The notes: generated by a model from the sequence alone, not told the origin. A DNA stretch of 64,000 bases from Aureimonas ureilytica DSM 18598 = NBRC 106430 (GCF_000382705.1 NZ_ARQE01000001.1:41547-105546), one strand, 5' to 3'. Shown: positions 45,378 through 54,157, numbered from the stretch's first letter. Program-made: numbers and translations.

Positions 45378-45389
45378 CTTGTATGCAAG
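45378..45389. promoter_or_regulatory. GntR-type operator overlapping the regulator's start codon
   Basis: CTTGTATGCAAG is a 4+4 inverted repeat resembling FCD-subfamily GntR sites of the TTGTATACAA form. It overlaps the predicted sigma-54 transcription start and the ATG at 45383, so the product of the gene could shut off its own expression. Confidence 0.6.
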
Positions 45390-46102
45390 ATCGCCGCAAT
45401 CCCTCGCCCCCTTCCGCCGCCATCGACACCGCGATTCTGGAGTCGATCCTGGCGCGCCGTCTGCGCCCCGGCCAGCGGCTGGGCGAAGGGGAACTGGCGA
45501 GCCTGTTCACCGTGTCGCGCACCCTCGTTCGCGAAGCGCTGATGCGGCTTGCCTCGCGCCATATCGTGGAGGTGCGCCCGCGCCGGGGCTGGTTCGTGGT
45601 CGAGCCCTCGTCCGCCGAGGCCAAGCGTGTCTTCGAGGCCCGTCGCGCCGTGGAAGCCGGGCTGATGCGCATCATGCCTGCGCTGGAGCCCGCTCATCTG
45701 GCGCTGCTCCAGAGCCATTTGAGCGACGAGCGCGCGGCGATCGTGGCGGGCGATCATCCCCGCCTCGTCTGCCTGATGGGCGACTTCCACATCCGGCTCG
45801 GCGACATCGTGGCCAACCCGGTCCTCAGCGAAATCCTGCGCGACCTCACGGCCCGCACGATCCTGATCTCGATGCTCTACCAATCCACGACCCATGCCGA
45901 GGAATCGCATCTCGGCCATTGCCGCATCGTCGAGGCGCTGGCGCGCGGCGACCGGCTGGCGGCCTGCGACCTCGCCATCCAGCATCTCGACGAGGTGGAA
46001 GCCGGGCTCGATCTCGACATCGCGGCCGACCCTCTCGCCGATCTCCGGCGCTCGCTCGACCCCACGGGCGCCCTTGCCCTTCCCGCCTCATCCCTGCTCT
46101 GA
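45383..46102 (+). CDS. GntR family (FCD) regulator of the amino-acid ABC operon
   Basis: A 239-residue GntR regulator. The winged helix-turn-helix covers residues about 12-75 (ILESILARRLRPGQRLGEGELASLFTVSRTLVREAL is split by the recognition helix SRTLVREALMRL). The C-terminal all-helical FCD domain has the metal-ligand positions in FHIRLGDI and GHCRIVEA. The first ATG lacks a Shine-Dalgarno sequence and lies two bases from a predicted sigma-54 start site, so leaderless translation is possible. The solute-binding protein gene follows after 15 bp, so it heads its target operon. Confidence 0.9.
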   Translation: MQDRRNPSPPSAAIDTAILESILARRLRPGQRLGEGELASLFTVSRTLVREALMRLASRHIVEVRPRRGWFVVEPSSAEAKRVFEARRAVEAGLMRIMPALEPAHLALLQSHLSDERAAIVAGDHPRLVCLMGDFHIRLGDIVANPVLSEILRDLTARTILISMLYQSTTHAEESHLGHCRIVEALARGDRLAACDLAIQHLDEVEAGLDLDIAADPLADLRRSLDPTGALALPASSLL

Positions 46103-46117
46103 AAAGGACCCCGCCTC

Positions 46118-46906
46118 ATGATCCATCGTCGCTCGCTTCTCTCCGCCGGCCTCGCGCTCGCCGGACTCGTCTCGCTCGCCCTGCCAGCCTCGGCCGACGC
46201 CCTCTCCGATATCGAGAGCCGTGGCACGCTGCGCGTCGCCGTGCCGCAGGACTTCCCGCCCTTCGGTTCGGTCGGCACCGACATGACCCCGCAGGGCTAC
46301 GACATCGACATGGCCAAACTCATCGCCGAGAAGATGGGCGTGAAACTCGAACTGACGCCCGTCACCTCGGCCAACCGCGTGCCCTTTCTCCAGACGGGCA
46401 AGGTCGATCTCGTGATCTCCTCGCTCGGCAAGAACCCGGACCGCGAGAAGGTGATCGATTTCTCCACCGCCTACGCCCCCTTCTACAACGGCGTGTTCGG
46501 CCCGGCCGACGTCGCGGCCAAGGACGTGGCGGAGCTAGCAGGCAAGGTGATCGGCGTCACGCGCGGCTCGGTCGAGGATCTGGAACTGACCAAGGTCGCG
46601 CCGACGGACGCCACGATCAAGCGCTACGAGGACAATAACGGCACGATCTCGGCCTTCCTGTCGGGCCAGGTGCAGCTGGTCGCAACGGGCAACGTGGTGG
46701 CCGCCGCGATCATCGAGCGCAACCCGCCCAAGCGTCCGGAGCTGAAGTTCCTGGTCAAGAACTCGCCCTGCTATATCGGCCTGCCCAAAGGGGCCGAGGC
46801 GCTGAAAGCCAAGGTGGACGAGATCATCGCCGAGGCCAAGAAGGACGGCTCGCTAAACGCCATCGCCCAGACATGGCTGAAGACCGACCTGCCGGCCGAC
46901 CTGTAA
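46118..46906 (+). CDS. Polar amino-acid ABC transporter, substrate-binding protein
   Basis: Periplasmic binding protein (SBP_bac_3) of 262 residues with a signal peptide ending at ALPASA-DA. Signatures: RGTLRVAVPQDFPPFGSV, GYDIDMAKLIAEKMGV, LQTGKVDLVISSL and the downstream hinge DFSTAYAPF. It delivers a polar amino acid or related compound to the permeases encoded next; the exact ligand is not visible. AAAGGA precedes the start. Second gene of the operon 45383-49025. Confidence 0.94.
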   Translation: MIHRRSLLSAGLALAGLVSLALPASADALSDIESRGTLRVAVPQDFPPFGSVGTDMTPQGYDIDMAKLIAEKMGVKLELTPVTSANRVPFLQTGKVDLVISSLGKNPDREKVIDFSTAYAPFYNGVFGPADVAAKDVAELAGKVIGVTRGSVEDLELTKVAPTDATIKRYEDNNGTISAFLSGQVQLVATGNVVAAAIIERNPPKRPELKFLVKNSPCYIGLPKGAEALKAKVDEIIAEAKKDGSLNAIAQTWLKTDLPADL

Positions 46907-46988
46907 CCAGACGCCGACATGAAAGGCAGCCCGGCAGCAAGCCGGGTCGCCTTCGCCATTCCCGCTTCAGCTTCAGAGGCCCGGCCTC

Positions 46989-47660
46989 ATGCCCTATCAG
47001 TTCGATTTCTCGTGGCTGGCCGAATATGGGCCGGTGCTGCTTCACGGCGTTCGCGTCACGCTCCAGCTCATTCTGGTCGGCGGCACGCTCGGCATTCTCG
47101 TCGGCATCGCCTGCGCCTGGGTCCGCGCGCTCGGGCCCAAAGCGCTGCACTGGCCAGTCTCGGCCTATGTCGAGATGATCCGCAACACGCCCTTCCTGAT
47201 CCAGCTCTTCTTCATCTTCTTCGGCCTGCCGGGTCTCGGAGTCCAGATGGACGAGATGAGCGCGGCCTATCTCGCCATGACGATCAATCTCGGCGCCTAT
47301 GCCTGCGAGATCATCCGCGCCGGCATCGAGGCGACGCCCAAGGGCCAGTTCGAGGCCGGCGCGAGCCTTGCCATGACGCGCTGGGAAACGTTCCGCCATG
47401 TCGTGCTCGTGCCCTCGCTCCAGCGCATCTGGCCGGCGCTCTCCTCGCAGGTCGTGATCGTGATGCTCGGCTCGGCCGTGGTCTCGCAGATCGCCGCCGA
47501 GGATCTGACCTTCGCGGCCAATTTCATCCAGTCGCGCAATTTCCGGGCCTTCGAGACCTATCTCGTCTCGACCCTCATCTATCTCACTCTCGCCATTCTT
47601 CTGCGCCGCGCCATGGGGCTTCTCGGCTCGGCCCTCTTCCCCAAGCGGAGGCCCGCATGA
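46989..47660 (+). CDS. Amino-acid ABC transporter permease 1
   Basis: Inner-membrane permease of 223 residues (HisM/GlnP type) with about five helices and the coupling loop EAGASLAMTRWETFRHVVLVPSL, which contacts the ATPase. AGAGG lies upstream of the ATG at 46989. Its stop overlaps the start of the second permease by 4 bp (ATGA). Confidence 0.94.
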   Translation: MPYQFDFSWLAEYGPVLLHGVRVTLQLILVGGTLGILVGIACAWVRALGPKALHWPVSAYVEMIRNTPFLIQLFFIFFGLPGLGVQMDEMSAAYLAMTINLGAYACEIIRAGIEATPKGQFEAGASLAMTRWETFRHVVLVPSLQRIWPALSSQVVIVMLGSAVVSQIAAEDLTFAANFIQSRNFRAFETYLVSTLIYLTLAILLRRAMGLLGSALFPKRRPA

Positions 47661-48316
47661 TCGAGTTCTCGACCTGGGACATCCTGCGCAATCTGCTTCT
47701 GGCGGCGCGCTGGACGGTGGTGCTCTCGCTCGTTTCCTTCGCGGGCGGCGGCCTTGTCGGCCTTCTCGTCCTGTTCGGGCGCATCTCGCCGCGCAAGGCC
47801 ATTCAGCGCGCGGCCAAGGCCTATATCGAGCTTCTCCAGGGCACGCCGCTCCTGATGCAGCTCTTTCTGATCTTCTTCGGCCTTGGCATGTTCGGCGTGG
47901 ACGTGCCGGCCTGGCTCGCTGCCGGCTCGGCGCTGACGCTCTGGAGCGCGGCGTTCCTCGCCGAAATCTGGCGCGGCTGCGTGGAATCGGTCTCCAAGGG
48001 CCAGTGGGAGGCCTCGGCCAGCCTCGGCATGGGCCGGCTCCAGCAGATGCGCCATGTCATCCTGCCCCAGGCGCTGCGCGTCGCCGTGCCGCCGACTGTC
48101 GGCTTCTCGGTGCAGGTGGTGAAGGGCACGGCGCTCACCTCCATCATCGGCTTCACCGAACTCTCCAAAGCCGGCACGGTCGTCACCAACGCCACGTTCC
48201 AGCCCTTCACCGTTTATGGCCTCGTCGCGCTCATCTATTTCGCGCTGTGCTGGCCGCTGTCCAAGTCCTCGCAGATCCTCGAAAGGAAGCTCAATGTCGC
48301 TCATCGCGGTCACTGA
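47657..48316 (+). CDS. Amino-acid ABC transporter permease 2
   Basis: Second HisQ/GlnP-type permease, 219 residues, with the coupling loop EASASLGMGRLQQMRHVILPQAL. Its ATG overlaps the stop of permease 1, and its 3' end overlaps the ATPase gene by 23 bp, so the three are translationally coupled. Together with the first permease it should form the heterodimeric channel. Confidence 0.94.
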   Translation: MIEFSTWDILRNLLLAARWTVVLSLVSFAGGGLVGLLVLFGRISPRKAIQRAAKAYIELLQGTPLLMQLFLIFFGLGMFGVDVPAWLAAGSALTLWSAAFLAEIWRGCVESVSKGQWEASASLGMGRLQQMRHVILPQALRVAVPPTVGFSVQVVKGTALTSIIGFTELSKAGTVVTNATFQPFTVYGLVALIYFALCWPLSKSSQILERKLNVAHRGH

Positions 48317-49025
48317 GGTCAAAAAGCGCTTCGGATCGAACGAGGTCCTGAAAGGCATCAATCTCGACGTCGCGCCCGGCGAAGTCATCGCCATCATCGG
48401 CAAGAGCGGCTCGGGCAAGTCCACCTTGCTGCGCTGCATCAACGGGCTGGAATCGATCGACGGCGGCTCGATCCTGGTGGCCGGCGCGCAGCTTCTGCCC
48501 GACGAGACGCATCTGAAGGCGCTGCGGCTGAAGGTCGGCATGATCTTCCAGCAGTTCAACCTCTTCCCGCACCTCACCGCCGGGCGCAACGTGATGCTGA
48601 GCCAGAGCGTGGTGAAGAAGGTGCCGAAAGCCGAAGCTGAAGCCATGGCACGCCGGCAGCTGGAGCGGGTCGGGCTGGGGCACAAGTTCGACGCCTATCC
48701 CGACGAGCTGTCGGGCGGCCAGCAGCAGCGCGTCGCCATCGCCCGCGCGCTCGCCATGCAGCCCATCGCGCTTCTGTGCGACGAGATCACCTCCGCGCTC
48801 GACCCCGAACTCGTGGCCGAGGTTCTGGCCGTGGTGCGCGAACTCGCCGCCGAAGGCATGACGCTGATGATGGTGACGCATGAGATGAAGTTCGCCCGCG
48901 AGGTCGCCTCGCGCGTCGTCTTCATGCACGAGGGACGCGTCCACGAGATCGGCCCGCCGGAGGAACTGTTCGGCAACCCCAAGACGCCGGAGCTTCAGCG
49001 CTTCCTCGGCCACGGGCAGGCGTGA
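48294..49025 (+). CDS. Amino-acid ABC transporter ATP-binding protein
   Basis: ATPase of 243 residues of the GlnQ/HisP family: Walker A GKSGSGKST, Q-loop FQQFNLFPHLT, signature LSGGQQQRVAIARAL, Walker B ALLCDEITSALDPE and H-loop THEMKFA. Starts at ATG 48294 with GAAAGGAA upstream, inside the end of the second permease gene. It completes the importer. A GC hairpin follows at 49087-49119. Confidence 0.95.
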   Translation: MSLIAVTEVKKRFGSNEVLKGINLDVAPGEVIAIIGKSGSGKSTLLRCINGLESIDGGSILVAGAQLLPDETHLKALRLKVGMIFQQFNLFPHLTAGRNVMLSQSVVKKVPKAEAEAMARRQLERVGLGHKFDAYPDELSGGQQQRVAIARALAMQPIALLCDEITSALDPELVAEVLAVVRELAAEGMTLMMVTHEMKFAREVASRVVFMHEGRVHEIGPPEELFGNPKTPELQRFLGHGQA

Positions 49026-49086
49026 CGCGGCGCGGGCGGAGGCGATAGGGCCGGCTTGCTATTTCGAAGGCCTTCGGGCCAAGAGC

Positions 49087-49119
49087 GGGGCGTGCGGGAT
49101 CGACCCGCCCGCATGCCCC
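49087..49119. terminator. Hairpin after the amino-acid ABC operon
   Basis: GGGGCGTGCGGG (49087-49098) pairs with CCCGCATGCCCC (49108-49119) with one G·T pair, 60 bp after the operon's stop codon and before the EamA gene. No T-run follows, so termination may be partial. Confidence 0.4.
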
Positions 49120-49141
49120 CCGATGCCCGAAAGACCCCACC

Positions 49142-50038
49142 ATGACGGACACCCAGCCCCGCCTCGCCGTCAGCCTTCTGATGCTGCTTTCGCTGGCGAC
49201 GCTCTGGGGCGCGTCCTATTCCTTCATCAAGCTCGGCGTCGCCACCATTCCCCCGGTGACGCTGATCGCGGTGCGCACGCTGATCGCCGGCAGCCTGCTT
49301 CTGGTCATCCTTCACCTTCGCGGCCTGCGCCTGCCGACCGACCGGCGCAACACCAAGCGCTTTCTGATCCAGGCGGGGCTGAACACCGTCGTGCCCTTCA
49401 CGCTGGTCGCCTGGGGCTCGCAGTATGTCGATGCCGGGCTCGTCACGATCCTGAACTCGCTGACGCCCGTCTTCGCCTTTCTGATCAATGCGCTCGTCAC
49501 CCGGCACGAGGCGGTGACGGGCCGGAAGCTCGTCGGCGTGCTACTGGGGCTCCTCGGCATCTGTCTGGTGATCGGCCCGTCCGCGCTCGGTGGGCTGAAC
49601 GAGGCGTTGCTCGCGCAATGCGCCATCGTGTTCGCCGCCGTCGCCTATGGCGCGGCCGTCACCTTCGGGCGAACCTTTCGCGATCTCGATCCGATGATGC
49701 CGGCGGCGGGCTCGCTCCTTTGGGGCGGGATCGTGCTCCTGCCCTTCAGCCTCGCCTTCGACCATCCCTGGACGCTCACGCCCTCGCACAGCTCGATCCT
49801 GGCGCTTCTTGCCCTTTCGGTCTTTTCCACCGCCCTCGCCTTCGTTCTCTACTTCAACCTCCTGTCGCGCATCGGCTCGATCGGCACGACGGCGCAGGCC
49901 TATCTGCGCGTTCCCATCGGCGTCGGAATCGCGATGGTGTTTCTCGGCGAAGTGCCGCAGCCGAGCGCCTGGATCGGGCTCGTCTTCGTCATCGCCAGCG
50001 TCGTCATGATGACCCTGCCCGCGCGCCGCCGCGCGTGA
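49142..50038 (+). CDS. EamA-family (DMT) transporter
   Basis: A 298-residue inner-membrane protein with ten predicted helices in two EamA repeats (first ATLWGASYSFIKLGVATIPP; second AAVAYGAAVTFGRTFRDLDPMM onward). Family members export amino acids and metabolites (RhtA/YdcZ-like). Its place after an amino-acid importer may mean overflow export of the same substrate class, but a 116-bp gap with a hairpin separates them. Confidence 0.9.
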   Translation: MTDTQPRLAVSLLMLLSLATLWGASYSFIKLGVATIPPVTLIAVRTLIAGSLLLVILHLRGLRLPTDRRNTKRFLIQAGLNTVVPFTLVAWGSQYVDAGLVTILNSLTPVFAFLINALVTRHEAVTGRKLVGVLLGLLGICLVIGPSALGGLNEALLAQCAIVFAAVAYGAAVTFGRTFRDLDPMMPAAGSLLWGGIVLLPFSLAFDHPWTLTPSHSSILALLALSVFSTALAFVLYFNLLSRIGSIGTTAQAYLRVPIGVGIAMVFLGEVPQPSAWIGLVFVIASVVMMTLPARRRA

Positions 50039-50067
50039 CCGCGCTTTCCGCAGGGGGACGCCAGCGG

Positions 50068-50083
50068 CGTTTCACGTGAAACA
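50068..50083. other. parS-like ParB binding site
   Basis: CGTTTCACGTGAAACA matches the bacterial centromere consensus TGTTTCACGTGAAACA at 15 of 16 positions and contains a perfect 14-bp palindrome. It is intergenic, between the EamA and DHDPS-like genes. parS sites are bound by ParB and cluster near the replication origin. Only this one copy was seen in the window and no parAB genes are present. Confidence 0.65.
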
Positions 50084-50112
50084 AAAATTAGGAAAGACGC
50101 AACGAGTGCAGA

Positions 50113-50145
50113 TTGACAGGTAGCTGACATGTCAGTTACCTGTCA
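50113..50145. promoter_or_regulatory. 32-bp near-perfect palindrome and overlapping promoter before the DHDPS-like gene
   Basis: Bases 50114-50145 form an inverted repeat with only one mismatched pair; its core is the perfect 12-bp CTGACATGTCAG (50124-50135), and the outer arms are TGACAGGTA and TACCTGTCA. TTGACA (50113-50118) could be a -35 element with a weak -10 TTACCT 17 bp on, so protein binding here would block transcription. It is probably the operator for the GntR protein encoded at 51069-51758 or another dimeric regulator. The absence of a T-run argues against a terminator. Confidence 0.65.
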
Positions 50146-50167
50146 CGCCAACGAAGGGGAGGATTTC

Positions 50168-51055
50168 GTGGGCGATCAGGTTTTTGGATTGTCGGCCGCG
50201 CTGGTGACGGTGCTGGACGAGACGGGTTCGATCGACAGCGGCGCCATGGTGCGCCATGCGCGCTGGTGCCTCGATCAGGGCTGCTCCAGCGTCACGCTGT
50301 TCGGCACGACGGGCGAGGGTTCCTCGGTTTCGCGCGCCGAGCGCAGCCAGCTCCTCCGCGCCTTCGCGCAAGGCGGCATCGCGCCCGCCCAGACGATCGG
50401 CTGCGTCATGGCCAATGCGGCCGACGACGCCACCGAACAGGCGGCCGAGCTTCTGGACAGCGGCGCGCGCGGCGTGCTCCTCGCTCCGCCCTCCTATTTC
50501 AAGAACGTTTCGGAAGACGGCGTCTTCAGCTGGTTCGCCCAGGTCCTGTCCGCGCTCGGTGACAAGGCGCGCGGCATCATCCTCTACAACATTCCCTCGG
50601 TGACGGCGGTGGAGCTCTCGGTTCCGCTGATCGGGCGCATCCGCGCCGCCTTCCCCAAAGCCATCGCGGGCGTCAAGGATTCCTCGGGCAACTGGCCCTA
50701 TACCGAGCGGCTTCTCGCCGAGCACAAGGACATCGCGATCCTGATCGGCGACGAGCGCAATCTCGCCGCCGGCGTCCGGCTGGGCGCGCAAGGGGCGATC
50801 TCCGGCATGGCCAATCTCCTGCCCGACCGCCTTCTACCGATGATCCGCGAAGGGCGCGACGACAAGGGCGTGCACGACCTCGTCGAGACGATCCTCACCT
50901 TCCCCGTGACGCCGGCGGTCAAGGCGCTGGTCGCCCATCGCACGGGCGACGAGGCCTTCGCGCGGGTGCGCGCGCCGCTCGTCCCGACGCCGGCGGAGGG
51001 CGCGGCGCGTCTCGGCGCGACCTTTGATGCGCTCAGCGCCTCCAAGGCCGCCTGA
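50168..51055 (+). CDS. Dihydrodipicolinate synthase/N-acetylneuraminate lyase family aldolase
   Basis: A TIM-barrel class I aldolase of 295 residues. The Schiff-base Lys is in IAGVKDSSGNW, the general Tyr in ILYNIPSVTA, and the carboxylate-binding GTTGEGSS loop is present, so it acts on pyruvate or a 2-oxo acid. It is not expected to be the housekeeping DapA, since it sits in a sugar-importer cluster and lacks lysine-pathway neighbours; cleavage of a 2-keto-3-deoxy sugar acid or a related compound is more likely. Start: GTG at 50168 has GGGGAGG 5 bp upstream; an ATG at 50129 lies inside the palindrome and has no ribosome site. Confidence 0.88.
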   Translation: MGDQVFGLSAALVTVLDETGSIDSGAMVRHARWCLDQGCSSVTLFGTTGEGSSVSRAERSQLLRAFAQGGIAPAQTIGCVMANAADDATEQAAELLDSGARGVLLAPPSYFKNVSEDGVFSWFAQVLSALGDKARGIILYNIPSVTAVELSVPLIGRIRAAFPKAIAGVKDSSGNWPYTERLLAEHKDIAILIGDERNLAAGVRLGAQGAISGMANLLPDRLLPMIREGRDDKGVHDLVETILTFPVTPAVKALVAHRTGDEAFARVRAPLVPTPAEGAARLGATFDALSASKAA

Positions 51056-51068
51056 GAGGGCGCGGCGG

Positions 51069-51758
51069 GTGGACGCGGAAGCCGAGCCGGAACTGGCGAA
51101 GGGTCGCGGCGGAGACGCTCTCAAGCTGCGCGAGCGCGCCTATGAGAGCATCATCGAAAAGCTGATCGCGCGGGATTTCTCGCCCGGCGAGTTCGTCTCG
51201 CAGCGCCAGCTCGTCGCCCGCACCGGCCTGCCGCTCGGCGCGATCCGCGAGATCATTCCGCGCCTCGAATCCGAAGGCCTTCTCGTCACCGTGCCCCAGC
51301 GCGGCATCCAGATCGCCCATGTGGACCTGAACCTCATTCGCGAGGCCTTCCAGTTCCGCCTGTTTCTGGAAAAGGAGGCGATCGGCGTCTTCACGGCGCA
51401 GGCGAGCGATGCGGCCATCGCAGCCTTGCGCGCCGAGCACGAGGCGATGCTGGCGCTGGCGCTGTCGCGCACGCTGACGAAGGACGAGGAAGCCGAGGCG
51501 CAGGCGATCGACTGGCGGCTGCACGACATGTTCATCGACGCGCTCGGCAATTCGATCATCTCGATGGCCTATCGCGTCAACTCGGTGAAGCTGCGTCTCA
51601 TCCATCAGGAGCGCTATCGCATCGACGGGCGCGTCGTGCCCGTCATGCGCGAGCATCTCCAGGTGATCGCCGCCATCGAAAGCCGCGACCCGGCGCGCGC
51701 CACGCAGGCGATCGCCGACCATATCGACAATGCCAGACGATTGGCGCTCACCGTCTGA
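51069..51758 (+). CDS. GntR family (FCD) regulator of the sugar ABC cluster
   Basis: A GntR regulator of 229 residues (GTG start at 51069 assumed, 14 bp after the aldolase stop; ATG at 51024 would overlap that gene). The helix-turn-helix is SQRQLVARTGLPLGAIREIIPRL in residues about 40-62, and the FCD domain contains LHDMFIDALG and MREHLQVIAAI. It lies in the middle of the plus-strand cluster between the aldolase and the importer genes and probably controls both, with the palindrome at 50114-50145 as candidate operator. Confidence 0.88.
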   Translation: MDAEAEPELAKGRGGDALKLRERAYESIIEKLIARDFSPGEFVSQRQLVARTGLPLGAIREIIPRLESEGLLVTVPQRGIQIAHVDLNLIREAFQFRLFLEKEAIGVFTAQASDAAIAALRAEHEAMLALALSRTLTKDEEAEAQAIDWRLHDMFIDALGNSIISMAYRVNSVKLRLIHQERYRIDGRVVPVMREHLQVIAAIESRDPARATQAIADHIDNARRLALTV

Positions 51759-51885
51759 AGTATTGGCATTATCGCATTATCCGACGGCAAAGCGTGTCCG
51801 CTTTACCTGGAAATGCTCGCAAGAGCGCGCCGGGACAGGTCGTTGGAGGACGCCGCCCGGAGCCACAAAAGGGGAGGAAGACCAC

Positions 51886-53220
51886 ATGACCCATCGCACG
51901 ATCGCCCTGTCCCGCCGCCAGTTCCTGGCCGGCACGGCCGCCGCCGGCGCCTTCGCGCTCGCCGGCCTCCGCCCGAGCTTCGCGGCCGGGGTGGACTGGA
52001 AGAAGCACGCCGGCACCACGCTGGAAGTGAACCTCACCAAGAACCCGCGCGGCGAGCTTCTGCGCAAGCACCAGGCCGAGTTCGAGGCGCTGACCGGCAT
52101 CAAGGTCAACGCGGAAGCCACCCCGGAGCAGCAGCAGCGCCAGAAGGCGGTGATCGAGCTGACCTCCGGCAAGCCGAGCTTCGACGTCATCCATATCAGC
52201 TTCCATGCCCAGAAGCGGCAATACGAGAAGGCCGGCTGGCTGGCCGATCTCTCGCCCTTCATGGCCGATCCCTCGCTCACCGACGCCTCGCTGACCGAAA
52301 GCGACTTCGCCCCCGCCGGCCTGTCCTACGCCAAGGACCGCGAAGGCCGCATCCGCGCCCTGCCCTTCTCCGTGGACTACTGGATCGTCTACTGGAACAA
52401 GGAGCTCTTCGGCGCCAAGAACATCGCCTTCCCCGAGACGTTCGAAGCCATGCTGGAAGCGGCGAAAGCCCTCACCGACAAGTCGGCCGGGACCTCGGGC
52501 TTCGTCGCGCGCGGCATGAAGAACGCCAACACGCCGGTCTGGACCTCGCTCATGCTCGGCTTCGGCCAGCAGGCGATCGGCCCGAACGGCGCAATTCTCG
52601 CCGACGACGAAAAGGCCGTCGAGGCCGCCAAGCTCTACCAGAGCCTCATGACCGAATGCGCGCCGCGCGGCGTCACCGGCTTCAACTGGGCCGAATGCCA
52701 GTCCGCCTTCCTGCAGGGCAAGGTCGGCATGTGGTTCGACGGCTGCGGCTTCGCCGCGCCGCTGGAGAACCCGGAACTCTCCCGCGTCGTCGGCAAGGTC
52801 GGCTATCATGTCGTGCCCGCCGGCCCGGCCGGTGCCGCCGCGCCGACGCTCGGCGACGGCATCGCGGTGACGGAAGCCTCCACCAAGAAGGAAGCCGCCT
52901 ATCTCTACTGTCAGTGGGCCGTGTCCAAGGAAATGGGCGCGCGCCTGTTCCAGGCCGGCGCGGGCGTGCCCTTCCGCACCTCCATCGTGGAAGACCCGGA
53001 GGTGCGCAAGGGCGTGACCATGCCGGCCGAATGGGCCGACGCGATCGCCGCCTCCGCCAAGGTCAGCCAGATCGCGCTGCCGGTGATCATCCCGATCACC
53101 GAGTTCCGCGACGTCTATGGCGTCGCCCTCACCAATCTCCTGGGCGGCGGCGATCCGGCGGCCGAGTTGAAGAAGGCCACCGAGCAGTTCAAGCCGATCC
53201 TGGAACGAAGCGAGGCCTGA
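51886..53220 (+). CDS. Sugar ABC transporter substrate-binding protein, Tat-exported
   Basis: Extracellular solute-binding protein family 1, 444 residues. The signal peptide has a twin-arginine motif SRRQFLAG followed by AAAGAFALAGL, so it is probably exported folded by Tat. The mature domain has family features TGIKVNAEATPEQQQRQKAVIEL, YWIVYWNKELFG and a long hinge region. It should bind a mono- or disaccharide or sugar acid. GGGGAGGAAG lies upstream of the ATG at 51886, 127 bp after the GntR gene; the stop overlaps the next start by one base (TGATG). Confidence 0.93.
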   Translation: MTHRTIALSRRQFLAGTAAAGAFALAGLRPSFAAGVDWKKHAGTTLEVNLTKNPRGELLRKHQAEFEALTGIKVNAEATPEQQQRQKAVIELTSGKPSFDVIHISFHAQKRQYEKAGWLADLSPFMADPSLTDASLTESDFAPAGLSYAKDREGRIRALPFSVDYWIVYWNKELFGAKNIAFPETFEAMLEAAKALTDKSAGTSGFVARGMKNANTPVWTSLMLGFGQQAIGPNGAILADDEKAVEAAKLYQSLMTECAPRGVTGFNWAECQSAFLQGKVGMWFDGCGFAAPLENPELSRVVGKVGYHVVPAGPAGAAAPTLGDGIAVTEASTKKEAAYLYCQWAVSKEMGARLFQAGAGVPFRTSIVEDPEVRKGVTMPAEWADAIAASAKVSQIALPVIIPITEFRDVYGVALTNLLGGGDPAAELKKATEQFKPILERSEA

Positions 53221-54146
53221 TGAGCGCCGTGATCTCCCGATCCGACGAGACGGGGGCGGCTTCGGCCGCCCCGCGAAAGGCCAAGCGCCTTCGCCCCTTC
53301 TACTGGCCCTTCGTCATTCCCGCGCTCGCCGTCACCTGCGCGGTGATTGTCTTTCCGTGGGTCTTCACGGCCTGGATGAGCGCCCATTCCTGGCGGCTCG
53401 GCGGCGACACCGCCTTCGTGGGCTTCGAAAACTACGCCCGCCTTCTCACCGACACCCGCTTCTGGGAGTCGATGGGTCACACCCTGTTCTACACGATCCT
53501 CTCGGTCGTCGCCCCGCTGGTGCTCGGCACTTTCGCGGCCGTCCTGTTCGATTCCAAGATGCCGCTGCGCGGGGTGCTGCGCGCCATCTTCGTCATGCCG
53601 ATGATGGCGACGCCCGTCGCCATCGCGCTGGTCTGGACCATGATGTTCAACCCCTCGCTCGGCGTTCTCAACTATCTCCTGTCGGTGGTCGGCCTGCCCG
53701 AGCAGTCCTGGATCTACGACCAGTCCACCGTCATCCCCTCGCTGGTTCTGGTGGAAACCTGGCAGTGGACGCCGCTCGTCATGCTGATCGTCTTGGGCGG
53801 CCTCGCCTCCTTGCCGCGCGAGCCCTATGAGGGCGCCGAGATCGACGGGGCCAATGGCTGGCAGAAGTTCCGCTACATCACCCTGCCCTTGATCGCGCCC
53901 TTCATGATGGTCGCCGTCATCATCCGCACGATCGACGCGCTCAAAAGCTTCGACATCATCTACGCGATGACGCAGGGCGGGCCCGGCACGGCGTCGGAGA
54001 CGATCAACATCTATCTCTACAACGTCGCCTTCTCCTATTACGACATCGGCTACGGCTCGGCCATCGCCGTCGTCTTCTTCGCCGTCATCATCGCGCTGTC
54101 GCTCGTCATGCTTCACCTGAAGCAGCGCGCGAAGTGGAACGATTGA
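53220..54146 (+). CDS. Sugar ABC transporter permease (MalF/UgpA type)
   Basis: Inner-membrane permease of 308 residues with six helices and the coupling loop EGAEIDGANGWQKFRYITLPLIAP. Its ATG overlaps the binding-protein stop (TGATG). It pairs with the MalG-type permease at 54158. Confidence 0.94.
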   Translation: MSAVISRSDETGAASAAPRKAKRLRPFYWPFVIPALAVTCAVIVFPWVFTAWMSAHSWRLGGDTAFVGFENYARLLTDTRFWESMGHTLFYTILSVVAPLVLGTFAAVLFDSKMPLRGVLRAIFVMPMMATPVAIALVWTMMFNPSLGVLNYLLSVVGLPEQSWIYDQSTVIPSLVLVETWQWTPLVMLIVLGGLASLPREPYEGAEIDGANGWQKFRYITLPLIAPFMMVAVIIRTIDALKSFDIIYAMTQGGPGTASETINIYLYNVAFSYYDIGYGSAIAVVFFAVIIALSLVMLHLKQRAKWND

Positions 54147-54157
54147 GGCCATCGACC

